From: Mycobacterium sp.
GTDB taxonomy: Bacteria > Actinomycetota > Actinomycetes > Mycobacteriales > Mycobacteriaceae
Direction of reading: 5' to 3'
NCBI RefSeq assembly: GCF_004298145.1
Contig: NZ_SCRH01000047.1
Coordinates: 1-64,000 of the forward strand
DNA: 64,000 bases
Each line of letters starts with the position of its first letter. Positions within the stretch are counted from its first letter, which is position 1. Below the pieces are notes generated by a model. It did no database searches and had not been told where the DNA came from. It saw only the letters and a program-made list of their open reading frames with translations. Of this stretch, positions 42,294-50,911 are shown piece by piece. A program made the translations under genes and the position numbers.

Positions 42294-43847
42294 GTGGGCC
42301 CGACTATGAACCCGCCGGCTGAGGCCGCAGGCATGACGCTCGGCGACATCGTGTCGGGCAATGCCGCCAGATTCGGCAATGTGGTCGCGTACCGGTCGGG
42401 TGACCGAACAATCAGCCACGCCCAGTTGCATCAGCGCGCCGCACAACTTGTTTCGGCGATGGTCACCGCGGGAGTGCGTCGGCAGGACCGGGTCGTGATT
42501 GTGGCGCGCAATCACATCGGGTTCGGCGAAGTGCTTGCGGCGTGCTACCTCAGCGGGATCATCGCCGCTCCGATCAGCGTGCGGCTGGCGGCGGGCGAAA
42601 TGCAGGATGGGATCAGGCGAGTGTCCCCGTCGCTGGTCTTCTGCGACGATGAGTTCGCTCCCACGGTTGGTGCCCTGTTGCCCGATGGATGCCAGACCGT
42701 CGTCCTCGGACCCTCGAGCGAGCCGAACCACATTGCCTACGAGAGGTTCTTGCGTTCAGGCGATTTGGTTCCGTCCGCGCTGGTCGCCGAACCCGGCGAC
42801 ATCGCTTTGCTGCTGTTCACCAGCGGCACCACCGGCGCCGCGAAATGCTGCATGCTCGGCCATCGCGAGTTTTACCGTGTCGCTCATATCATGAACGCCG
42901 AGATGCGCAGCGGCGCCGATGATCGCGCGTTGATCAATATGCCGATGTTTCACGTTGGTGCCCTGGCGATCATCGCCGGGATCCACGCCCGGGGTGGGAC
43001 GGTGGTATTGCAGTCCCAGTTTGATCCCGCTGAGGCGCTGCGCCTGATCACGACCGAAGAGATCAGTGTCTTGCACCTGGCCCCGGTGATGTTGCAGCGC
43101 TTGGTGGATCAGATGGAGTCATCCGGCCAACTGACGTCCGTCCGCACCGTGCTCTACGTCGCGGCCCCGATGACCGCGCCCATTCTGAGAGCGGCGATGG
43201 CGATGTTGCCGGGCGCCGGATTCGTCAATCTCTACGGCCAAACCGAGGCCATAGTTTCCGGACTGCCCCCCGAATCGCACTGCGCAGACGCGCCCGCGGC
43301 GCTTCGGTCGGTCGGGTTCCCCTTTCCCGGCGTGCGGCTGCGCATCGTCGACGATCACGGAAACGACCTGCCCGACGGACAACCCGGGGAGATCGCTGTG
43401 CGGTCGGACACGATGTTCCGCGGCTACTGGGACGATCATGCGGCCACGCTCAACACCATCCGTGACGGATGGTGCTACACCGGCGATGTCGGACGCATCG
43501 ACGAACACGGGCTGCTTTTCCTGGTCGATCGGAAGAAGGACGTGATCATTACCGGCGGCGAGAATGTGTACTCGCCCGAGTTGGAGGACGTCATCGGTGA
43601 GGTCGAAGGCGTCGCGGCCTGCGCCGTGGTTGGCTGCGCTGACCCGCGCTGGGGTGAGGCGGTATGCGCTGTGGTGGTCGCCGCGCCCGGTACGGTCGTG
43701 ACGCTTGAGGTGCTTCAGGACGCGGTGCGCCGAAAGTTGGCTCGCTTCAAGGTTCCTCGCAAGCTCGTACTGCTCAATGAGCTGCCTCTGTTGGCGAGCG
43801 GCAAGGTGGACAAGAAGCGGCTACGGGCAATGGTCGCGCAGCACTGA
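42294..43847 (+). CDS. AMP-forming acyl-CoA ligase (FadD-like)
   Basis: About 517 aa (ATG 42306 is an alternative start). LLLFTSGTTGAAKCCM is the P-loop; NLYGQTE, GWCYTGDVGRIDEHGLLFLVDRKKDVIITGGENVYSPELE and SGKVDKKRLR (catalytic Lys) complete the ANL superfamily set. It converts an acid to acyl-CoA. It ends the OB-fold/thiolase/crotonase operon and converges with a TetR gene. Confidence 0.93.
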   Translation: MGPTMNPPAEAAGMTLGDIVSGNAARFGNVVAYRSGDRTISHAQLHQRAAQLVSAMVTAGVRRQDRVVIVARNHIGFGEVLAACYLSGIIAAPISVRLAAGEMQDGIRRVSPSLVFCDDEFAPTVGALLPDGCQTVVLGPSSEPNHIAYERFLRSGDLVPSALVAEPGDIALLLFTSGTTGAAKCCMLGHREFYRVAHIMNAEMRSGADDRALINMPMFHVGALAIIAGIHARGGTVVLQSQFDPAEALRLITTEEISVLHLAPVMLQRLVDQMESSGQLTSVRTVLYVAAPMTAPILRAAMAMLPGAGFVNLYGQTEAIVSGLPPESHCADAPAALRSVGFPFPGVRLRIVDDHGNDLPDGQPGEIAVRSDTMFRGYWDDHAATLNTIRDGWCYTGDVGRIDEHGLLFLVDRKKDVIITGGENVYSPELEDVIGEVEGVAACAVVGCADPRWGEAVCAVVVAAPGTVVTLEVLQDAVRRKLARFKVPRKLVLLNELPLLASGKVDKKRLRAMVAQH

Positions 43848-43882
43848 CACGAGAGCGATGCGCCACCGGTGCCGCGGATCGG

Positions 43883-44515
43883 CTAGTGGTGAGCCAGGGT
43901 GCTGATCATGTCGGCCAGCGCGGCGATCGCTTCGTCCTTTTCCACCGGCACGGCCTGCATCTGTACCGCATGCCAGGCCCGGTCGAGCATGCCGAGCGCC
44001 GCGACTCCAACGACTTCGGGTGAATGCTCGCCCGGGCCGACGATTGCTTGCCCGAGCTTGAACGATGAACGGGCGACAGTGCGGTTTCGGGAGCGCCGGA
44101 ACGCCTCATCGTCTGGGGCGGAGTGCCACGCCGCCAACACGAAAGCGCCATGGCGGTCCATGAACTCGAAATATTCGCCGATCCACGCGCGCAGTTCCGA
44201 AAGGTCGAACGGCCGCGCGAGTGCTTCGAGCCGCGACAAGACCGCCATCACATCGCGGTAGGCGTTCTCGCCCAGGACGGCAAAGACTTCCTGCTTGTCG
44301 CGGAAATAGGTGTAGAAACCGGCGCGCGAGATTCCGCACGCCTCCGTGATTGCGTTGATGGGCGTCCCGGCGTACCCGCGTTGGAGGAACAGCTGACGGC
44401 TGGCGTCGAGGATCAGGGCGCGCGTTCGCTCGCCCCGGCTGGCTTCCAACGCATCGATCGGATCCCTACCCTGAGTCACGGTCACGGCCACCACCCTAAG
44501 TGACATATCTGTCAC
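43883..44515 (-). CDS. TetR-family regulator
   Basis: 210 aa. HTH region: RALILDASRQLFLQRGYAGTPINAITEACGISRAGFYTYFRDKQEVFAVLG at about 32-82. GTG start at 44515 lies within a perfect inverted repeat (44500-44515). It is divergent from the amidohydrolase/P450 genes and probably represses both directions. Confidence 0.9.
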   Translation of the reverse strand: MTDMSLRVVAVTVTQGRDPIDALEASRGERTRALILDASRQLFLQRGYAGTPINAITEACGISRAGFYTYFRDKQEVFAVLGENAYRDVMAVLSRLEALARPFDLSELRAWIGEYFEFMDRHGAFVLAAWHSAPDDEAFRRSRNRTVARSSFKLGQAIVGPGEHSPEVVGVAALGMLDRAWHAVQMQAVPVEKDEAIAALADMISTLAHH

Positions 44516-44582
44516 GTTGCAATTAACAAGTTAGTAGCCGTGATTGAGGTTCCATCTGCCTAGCACTTGACACTTATGTCAA
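44500..44582. promoter_or_regulatory. two TGACA-N4-TGTCA operators in the divergent TetR/amidohydrolase promoter
   Basis: GTGACATATCTGTCAC at 44500-44515 and TTGACACTTATGTCAA at 44567-44582 are both perfect inverted repeats with the same consensus TGACA-N4-TGTCA. The first covers the TetR start codon and the second overlaps the likely amidohydrolase promoter (TTGACA resembles a -35 box). Two matching sites beside a TetR gene strongly suggest autoregulation and control of the 44623 gene. Confidence 0.75.
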
Positions 44583-44622
44583 CCCGGGCCAAGCTCAAAG
44601 GACGCGATTTAGGGAGCCAACG

Positions 44623-45852
44623 ATGAAGCCGTCAATCGAGGCACCGATTTTCGATGCTGACCAACACATGTACGAGATGCCGGACGCCCTCACGAAGTAC
44701 CTGCCGGAGCGCTTCGCGAAGGCCGTGCAATTCGTCCAGGTTGGCAGGCGCACCCGCATCGCGATCATGGGCAAGATCACCGAATACATACCCAACCCAA
44801 CGTTCGAACGGGTCGCCGCGCCGGGTGCGCATGAAAAGTTCTATTCCGGGCAGAATCCCGACGGGCTGACGTTGCGCGAAATGCAGGGTGCTGCGATAGA
44901 GGCGCCGGCCGCAACTCGCAATCCCGCGGACCGCGTCAAAGAACTCGACCGCCAAGAAGTGCGGGAGGCGTTGGTCTACCCGACGCTTGCCAATTTGGTG
45001 GAGCACTCGGCGGCCGAGGACCCCGAGCTGACCATTGCGATGATCCACACCCTCAACCAGTGGATGCTCGAGCACTGGCGGTTCACCTACGACGACAGGT
45101 TGTTCATGACGCCGGTGATCAATTGCGCCGAGGTCGACAGCGCGCGTCGGGAGCTGGAGTACCTGCTCGATCACGGAGCCAAGGTCGCACTGATCAAACC
45201 TGCACCGGTCAAGGGGTTTCGCGGCTGGCGCTCACCGGCGCTGCCCGAATTCGACCCGTTCTGGCGTGACGTCGAATCCGCGGGGCTGCCGATCGTGTTG
45301 CACGCCAGCCAGCCGCCGCTCGACGGGTACATCAACCAGTGGGAACCGCCGGATACCAACAGCTTCATGGAAATGAGCGCCTTCCGGTGGGTGGTACTGG
45401 GCCACCGCGAGGTCGCCGACATGATCACCAGCCTGATCTGCCACGGCACGCTGACCCGATTCCCGCGTTTGCGGATCGCGAGCGTGGAGAACGGTAGTTC
45501 CTGGATCCATCCGTTGTTCCATGACCTGCAGGACATCCATGCCAAGATGCCGCAGAACTTCGAAGAGCATCCGCTCGACGTGTTCCGCCGCAACATCTGG
45601 GTCAGCCCCTTCTGGGAGGGTTCGGTAGCGGACGTCGTCGCCACCGTCGGATGGGACAAGGTGCTGTTCGGCTCGGACTACCCGCACCCGGAAGGCCTTG
45701 CGACGCCGAAGGGTTTCTACAAATACGCCGAGGGCATGGACGAGCGCCGAACCTACGACTTCATGGGCGACAACGCCCGCCGGTTCATGGGTTTGCCCAT
45801 CGCCAATCCCAGCCCCGACGCCATGAAGCCTCCGCAGCTGGCCAGCGCCTGA
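44623..45852 (+). CDS. amidohydrolase-2 family metal-dependent hydrolase/decarboxylase
   Basis: 409 aa. IFDADQHMYEMPDAL starts the barrel (DxDxH form, as in the protein at 37023). PIVLHASQPP, SVENGSSWIHPLF and LFGSDYPHPEGL hold other metal-site residues. Same family as ACMSD and related decarboxylases. GGGAG lies six bases before the ATG. A P450 gene follows after 42 bases, so the two are probably co-transcribed under the TetR gene at 43883. Confidence 0.88.
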   Translation: MKPSIEAPIFDADQHMYEMPDALTKYLPERFAKAVQFVQVGRRTRIAIMGKITEYIPNPTFERVAAPGAHEKFYSGQNPDGLTLREMQGAAIEAPAATRNPADRVKELDRQEVREALVYPTLANLVEHSAAEDPELTIAMIHTLNQWMLEHWRFTYDDRLFMTPVINCAEVDSARRELEYLLDHGAKVALIKPAPVKGFRGWRSPALPEFDPFWRDVESAGLPIVLHASQPPLDGYINQWEPPDTNSFMEMSAFRWVVLGHREVADMITSLICHGTLTRFPRLRIASVENGSSWIHPLFHDLQDIHAKMPQNFEEHPLDVFRRNIWVSPFWEGSVADVVATVGWDKVLFGSDYPHPEGLATPKGFYKYAEGMDERRTYDFMGDNARRFMGLPIANPSPDAMKPPQLASA

Positions 45853-45894
45853 GCGGAGATCGTCACTCCACGAGACAACAGGAGGCGAGGTCAG

Positions 45895-47061
45895 GTGACC
45901 AAGATTGAGAGTGTGCCGGAGGTCGAATTCAACTCGTTGCCGATGGCAGACGATCGCAAGGTCGGCTGGGATAGCCTGCGAGAACTCGGGCCGGTGGTGC
46001 TGATGGACGGCTGGTACTACCTCACGGATCGCGCCGACGTGCTGCACGCCCTACGGAGTCCCGAAGTCTATTCATCCAAGAAGGCTTTCGACACTCTGGG
46101 CAGTCCCGTTCCGCTCGTACCCATTTCGTTCGACCCGCCTGAGCACACTCGGTTCCGCAAAATCTTGCAGCCGTTCTTCAGCCCGCACGCGCTGGGCGCG
46201 ATGCTGCCCGCGCTCCAACAACAAGCTGTCGGCATGATCGACACCATCGCAGCACAAGGGCAGAGCGACGTCGTGGCCGATATCGGCATTCCCTATCCGT
46301 CGCAGGTTTTCCTGACGCTATACGGTCTCCCTCTGTCCGACCGCGACCAACTGGTGAAATGGAAAGACGCCGTCATCGAACTGGCCGACAGCGGCACCAA
46401 TTTGGAAGGCCACGATCTAACCCCGGCGCTGGAATTGTTCAGCTACCTGACCAACACGATCAACGAACGCCGCGCCAATCCAGGCTCGGACATCTTGTCG
46501 CAGGTGCTTACCGGCGAAGAGCCTCTCGACGACAGCGAAGCAATCGGACTGAGCTTCTTGTTCGTGCTCGCCGGGCTGGACACCGTCACGGCAGCAATCG
46601 GTTTCGCGTTACTGGAGCTCGCGCGCAAACCAGAGTTGCGATCGGCACTGTGTGCTGATCCCGACCAGATAAAAGTCTTTATCGAAGAGGTCGTCCGGCT
46701 CGAGCCTCCCGCACCGATACTGCCGCGGATGACCACCGAAGAGGTCATCGTCGGTGGTATTACGCTACCGGCCGATACGCCGGTGCGGCTGCTGATCGCA
46801 GCCATCAATCGCGATAACAGCGACTCGACATCGACCGACGATGTCGTCATGGACGGCAAGGTGCACCGGCACTGGGGCTTCGGCGGCGGCCCCCACCGAT
46901 GTCTGGGGGCGCACCTGGCGCGGATGGAGCTGAATCTCATCATCAAGGAGTGGCTCTCCCGGATACCGGAATTCACAGTTCGACCGGGCTTCTCGCCGCG
47001 GATCGATTTCCCCGCCAATACGTTCTCGCTGGCCAGTCTGCCGCTGTGCTGGGACAAGTAG
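45895..47061 (+). CDS. cytochrome P450
   Basis: 388 aa. LFVLAGLDTVTAAIGFALLEL is the I-helix (the usual threonine pair appears as DTV), EEVVRLEPP carries ExxR, and FGGGPHRCLGAHLARMEL carries the heme cysteine. It is quite distinct from the P450 at 25305. GTG 45895 follows AGGAGG by about nine bases. No ferredoxin gene is nearby. Confidence 0.94.
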   Translation: MTKIESVPEVEFNSLPMADDRKVGWDSLRELGPVVLMDGWYYLTDRADVLHALRSPEVYSSKKAFDTLGSPVPLVPISFDPPEHTRFRKILQPFFSPHALGAMLPALQQQAVGMIDTIAAQGQSDVVADIGIPYPSQVFLTLYGLPLSDRDQLVKWKDAVIELADSGTNLEGHDLTPALELFSYLTNTINERRANPGSDILSQVLTGEEPLDDSEAIGLSFLFVLAGLDTVTAAIGFALLELARKPELRSALCADPDQIKVFIEEVVRLEPPAPILPRMTTEEVIVGGITLPADTPVRLLIAAINRDNSDSTSTDDVVMDGKVHRHWGFGGGPHRCLGAHLARMELNLIIKEWLSRIPEFTVRPGFSPRIDFPANTFSLASLPLCWDK

Positions 47062-47202
47062 GCAGGCCTAATGACGAGGACACCAGTTGCCCAAACGCTA
47101 TTCAATCCCCTCCGCAGCGCGCCTTTGAGGCGCTGGTGCTATGACGGCGAATCCGAACCATACGTGATGCTCGATGTTCGCAGCGACATCTGGCGCTGAC
47201 CA

Positions 47203-47838
47203 GTGACAGTATTTGTTTCCGACGTCCCCGCCAGTACCGCGGTGCTCTGCGTGGAGTGCCAAAATGGCGTGCTGGGAATCGATTCCGTACTACCGGCACT
47301 GGCCAAGGACTGCGGGGCCCTTGTCAGCAACGTGCGGCGGCTGCTCGGTGCCGCCCGCGCTGTGCGTGCGCATGTCGTCCACGCGACGTACGCGGGAGCG
47401 TTGGGGGCACATCCCGTAGGTACCGCCAGGATTTGGCGGACGTTGGCCCCGGCGACCGCCGAGTGGCAACCCGGGTCGCCGGCCACACAGGTCCTTCCCG
47501 AACTATTGACCGCCACTGATGTCGTATTGCCGCGTCACCATGGGCTCTTCCCGACGCGGGACTCTGAAGTGATACCGATGCTGCGGGGTCTGGGAGTGCG
47601 GACCGTGGTGCTGGCCGGGGTCTCGTTGAATTTGGCCCTTCCGCACACCGCCGCAGACCTGACCCAAGCTGGATTGCGCGTCGTCGTTCCACGCGATGCG
47701 GTCGGTGGCACTCCGCTCAGCTACGCGAGACAGGTGCTTACCCACACGATGGCGCTGCTGGGCCCGGTGACCGCCGTCGATGAACTCATCGCCCAGTGGA
47801 ATGTCGACGGCCGACAGCCCGAGCCGTCGCCGCGCTGA
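47203..47838 (+). CDS. isochorismatase-fold protein lacking the catalytic triad
   Basis: 211 aa. The fold is clear (STAVLCVECQNGVLG ... VVLAGVSLNLALPHTAADLTQAGLRVVVPRDAVGG). The three residues used by cysteine hydrolases of this family are replaced: the N-terminal Asp by Glu18, the Lys by Arg111, and the Cys of the GVxTNxCV motif by Ala145. It is therefore unlikely to hydrolyse amides or enol ethers by the usual route, and may be a binding or regulatory protein or use other chemistry. It is followed five bases later by the VOC gene. Confidence 0.8.
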   Translation: MTVFVSDVPASTAVLCVECQNGVLGIDSVLPALAKDCGALVSNVRRLLGAARAVRAHVVHATYAGALGAHPVGTARIWRTLAPATAEWQPGSPATQVLPELLTATDVVLPRHHGLFPTRDSEVIPMLRGLGVRTVVLAGVSLNLALPHTAADLTQAGLRVVVPRDAVGGTPLSYARQVLTHTMALLGPVTAVDELIAQWNVDGRQPEPSPR

Positions 47839-47843
47839 TCCAG

Positions 47844-48800
47844 ATGAGCACTGCCGATTTGGCCCGCCGCTTCCTGCACGTCAACCTCAACACGACCGAC
47901 GCCGAAGTCGCACAACGGTTTTTCGTCGACTGCCTGGGGCTTCGGCTGCAGATGCGCACCGACCCGGAGTCCCTGACCGACGGTGAGATCCTCGGTTTAT
48001 CGGGCAAGGTTCGCGTGGACGGCCGGTTCTACTACGACAGTCGAGGCCCCCGCAGCTCCTGTGCTATCGAACTCATCGAATGGCTGGATCCCGCCACCAC
48101 CCCTTGCGCACCGCCGGGCGCGGCGTCAGCCGGGCTGATCGCTTTGGGTTTCCTCGTCGCCGATCGCGTCGGGGTCGTCGAAGCTCTGTCCCACAACGGT
48201 TTCCGTGTCGCTCGATCCACCGCCACCGGCTTCGTCACCGACGCACCCGCCACGCTGGTGATCGGTCCTGACGGTGTGACCGTCGAAATAGGGGACCTGC
48301 CGAGCGCGTCGAGAGGACCGGTGCGTTTCGCCGGGTTGCACATCAGCTGCGTTGATCTCGCCACGTCGCTGGCCTTTTACACGGGCATCGGATTCGTCCA
48401 GCTCGACGAAATCGCAACCCGAACAGTTCGACTGCGTGACATTGGGGTCGACCTCGACGGCAGCGACGACGTGCTGATATGCCCGATCGGGCTGCCTGAA
48501 GATCACGTTACGGCGAAAGTGTGCCTGACCCAGCGGCTCACGCCCGGCACGTCGTTGATTCTCAAGCAACCGAATCAGCAGGGGCTTTACCGCTGCGCGT
48601 TACGTGTAGAGAGCACCCAAGGTGCCATTGCAGCGACGACCGACACCATTACGGTGCGTGGACCGCTGTGGTGTCCCTTGCCCGGAACCCCCATCGATGG
48701 GCTCAACGTCGCCTTCCTGACCGCTCCCGAAGGCGTCGTCATCGAGTTCGTCGAACGACCGTTGTCACACTTCGCGCCCCGCACCGCCGAACTGGGCTGA
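47844..48800 (+). CDS. VOC (glyoxalase/dioxygenase) superfamily protein with two domains
   Basis: 318 aa. Two vicinal-oxygen-chelate modules are visible: RRFLHVNLNTTDAEVAQRFFVDCLGLRLQ at the start and FAGLHISCVDLATSLAFYTGIGFVQLDE at about 168-195, each followed by a beta-rich half and ending VVIEFVERP. Such proteins bind a divalent metal and act as dioxygenases, epimerases or lyases; metal ligands would be the His and Glu residues at strand ends. ATG 47844 is close to the isochorismatase-like stop, so the two genes are coupled. Confidence 0.82.
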   Translation: MSTADLARRFLHVNLNTTDAEVAQRFFVDCLGLRLQMRTDPESLTDGEILGLSGKVRVDGRFYYDSRGPRSSCAIELIEWLDPATTPCAPPGAASAGLIALGFLVADRVGVVEALSHNGFRVARSTATGFVTDAPATLVIGPDGVTVEIGDLPSASRGPVRFAGLHISCVDLATSLAFYTGIGFVQLDEIATRTVRLRDIGVDLDGSDDVLICPIGLPEDHVTAKVCLTQRLTPGTSLILKQPNQQGLYRCALRVESTQGAIAATTDTITVRGPLWCPLPGTPIDGLNVAFLTAPEGVVIEFVERPLSHFAPRTAELG

Positions 48801-48823
48801 GCTGCAGGGACTTAGCTGCAACA

Positions 48824-48848
48824 CCGCGGCAGGAGAAAACTGCTGCGG
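48824..48848 (+). terminator. hairpin after the VOC gene, possible terminator
   Basis: CCGCGGCAG (48824-48832), a seven-base loop, then CTGCTGCGG (48840-48848) pair at eight of nine positions. It starts 24 bases after the stop codon. There is no T-run, which is common for mycobacterial terminators. Confidence 0.45.
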
Positions 48849-48960
48849 CCTTACAGATAAATACATCGATGTTTTATCCAGAAATACGGCTTGCTAACAG
48901 GAGAATGCCTGGATAGACTCTAGATAACAGCTAATAATTTACCTGATATGGGGACCAACG

Positions 48961-49698
48961 TTGAGTGTTGCGGCACGTAAAGCCGGGGTTGCTCCGCTGC
49001 GCTCAGCGGCAGGCCAGACGCTGGGTTCTGCGCTCGCGCACCGCATCGAGCAGCGGATTCGCATGGACGGCTGGCCGCCGGGCCGGCTGATCGGTTCGGA
49101 GTCCGGCCTGTGTGAAATATTCGGCGTCGGAACAGCCACGGTGCGAGAAGCCGCGCGAATCCTGGAGGCCCGCGGCGTGGCAAAGGCCCGCCGGGGGCCC
49201 GGCGGCGGATTATTCGTGACGCAGCCAGAACAGTCCTTGGTCACCGACGCCGCCCGGCGCTATCTCAGCCACGTCGGCGTCGACCGCGGTGAGCTGTTCG
49301 AAGTATGGATGGCCCTTGAGCAGCTCGCGATCGGCAAGCTGGCGGCCTCCATCGATCACGCTGGCGCGGCGCGGCTTCGGGATCTGCTGGATAAGGAGGC
49401 CCTCGATGCTCCGCGCGTTTGGCAGCAGTTGCCCAACATTCACCTCGAGATTGCCCGGCAGTCGGGCAATGCCGCGCTGGAGCTGTTCATCCGGGTCTTG
49501 TCCGAACTGACACTGCACACCTACGGCGCCAGCGAAGACCCGAGGCGCGCAATCGGTTGGCTGCACGCCCGGCACGTCGAGATCGTCGACGCCATCATCG
49601 CCGGCGATGCAGCCCTCGCCCAGCTTCACTTGCGTGAATTCATCGCCGCGGTCAAGCGGCAGGACTTCGGCCCCGCTATCGAACGAGAGGAATCATAA
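48961..49698 (+). CDS. GntR-family (FadR/FCD-type) regulator
   Basis: About 245 aa. Winged helix: LGSALAHRIEQRIRMDGWPPGRLIGSESGLCEIFGVGTATVREAARILEARGVAKARRGPGGGLFV, then an FCD-like helical effector domain. The start appears to be TTG 48961, with GGGGA upstream; this should be treated as tentative. Its stop overlaps the ATG of the Rieske gene (TAATG), so regulator and oxygenase are co-translated. Confidence 0.87.
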   Translation: MSVAARKAGVAPLRSAAGQTLGSALAHRIEQRIRMDGWPPGRLIGSESGLCEIFGVGTATVREAARILEARGVAKARRGPGGGLFVTQPEQSLVTDAARRYLSHVGVDRGELFEVWMALEQLAIGKLAASIDHAGAARLRDLLDKEALDAPRVWQQLPNIHLEIARQSGNAALELFIRVLSELTLHTYGASEDPRRAIGWLHARHVEIVDAIIAGDAALAQLHLREFIAAVKRQDFGPAIEREES

Positions 49699-50801
49699 TG
49701 GCGAAACCCGCCCTGTCAATGAAGCCCACCGGTTGGTTCCAGGTCGCCTGGTCGGCCGAGATCGAGCCCGGTCAGGTGCACCGGATGAAGTATTTCAACG
49801 AGGAGCTGGTCGCCTGGCGGTCTTCGGATGGTGTCCTTACGGTGATGAACGCTTACTGCGAGCACCTGGGCGCACACCTCGGGTACGGCGGGCACGTCAA
49901 GGAGGACCGCATCGTCTGTCCGTTTCATGGCTGGGAATGGAATTGCGAGGGGCGCAACGTTTGCATTCCCTACCAGGATCGCCCCAACAAGGCCAGGCGC
50001 ATCCCCACGTGGCCGGTAGTCGAACGCAATGAGAGCGTCTACATCTGGCACGACCTGCACGGGCGTGAACCCTACTTCGACGTGCCCAGTGTCTTCGAGG
50101 CGTATCACGACGGCCGTAGGGCCGAGGACTACTACCTCGCCTATCCCGAGGGCTGCCTGATCCGTGAGCGCCTTGAACTGCATCCGCAGTACGTGATGGA
50201 GAACGCAGTGGACTTTGCGCATTTCCAATTCGTGCACCGCGCGGCGTTCACGCCTGAGTTCAAACGTCATGAGTACGACGGAGCAATCGCGTACGCCGAT
50301 TTCGAGATGCTCTTTGGCGGCACGAAAGACAAGACCGTGCTCACCCCAAATGGTGCTGTACAGGGCGGAGTGCAAGCCATCAACGTAGGCATTGGGATTG
50401 GGTTCGCAAAGTTCTGGGGTCCTGACAATATGCGTACGATCGTCACAGTCACCCCGGTCGATGAGGAGACAGCTGACATTCGCTCGTCGGTGTGGCTCGA
50501 TCGACTTCCCGGAGATAGCAGTCCCCACCAACCGTCCTCCCTCGAGCGCCGCCAGCGCATGGCCAACAATCAGGTCCTCGCTGACATCAACATTTGGGAG
50601 CACCAGCGCTACACCGACCCGCCCGCACTGGCGACTGCAGAGGGGAAGGGCTTCCGCATGATCCGCCGATGGGCGATGCAGTTCTATCCCGAAGGGGAAC
50701 TGGGCAGTGCCAGCACCCCGGAACTGCAAACCGCGGGAACGGAGGCTGATGCCGATGCCCCCGAGAACGAAGCCCGCAGCACTTCCACCGTGTCCGTATA
50801 G
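49698..50801 (+). CDS. KshA-like Rieske oxygenase
   Basis: 367 aa. Rieske ligands Cys54-x-His56 and Cys74-x2-His77 (YCEHLGAHLGYGG ... CPFHGW). The iron-site histidines are likely His175 and His180 in NAVDFAHFQFVH. ADINIWEHQRYTDPP and FRMIRRWAMQFYP parallel the C-terminal part of KshA, the 3-ketosteroid 9-alpha-hydroxylase oxygenase. The KshB-type reductase is not in the window. It lies between two GntR regulators. Confidence 0.92.
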   Translation: MAKPALSMKPTGWFQVAWSAEIEPGQVHRMKYFNEELVAWRSSDGVLTVMNAYCEHLGAHLGYGGHVKEDRIVCPFHGWEWNCEGRNVCIPYQDRPNKARRIPTWPVVERNESVYIWHDLHGREPYFDVPSVFEAYHDGRRAEDYYLAYPEGCLIRERLELHPQYVMENAVDFAHFQFVHRAAFTPEFKRHEYDGAIAYADFEMLFGGTKDKTVLTPNGAVQGGVQAINVGIGIGFAKFWGPDNMRTIVTVTPVDEETADIRSSVWLDRLPGDSSPHQPSSLERRQRMANNQVLADINIWEHQRYTDPPALATAEGKGFRMIRRWAMQFYPEGELGSASTPELQTAGTEADADAPENEARSTSTVSV

Positions 50802-50911
50802 CGCTATCGGCGACGGGGGTAGCTGGCGGAAACGTTGACGCTGTCGCACGTCGCCACAAGCATTCGCCGTGCCTGCACGGGAACCTCGACCTGGGTAGCT
50901 ACTGTAGAGCG
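50802..50911. other. short gap between the KshA-like gene and the second GntR gene
   Basis: GC-rich with GTAGCTACTGTAGAG near 50895-50909 just before the GTG of the regulator. It could hold the promoter of the second GntR gene; no ribosome site is obvious. Confidence 0.35.
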
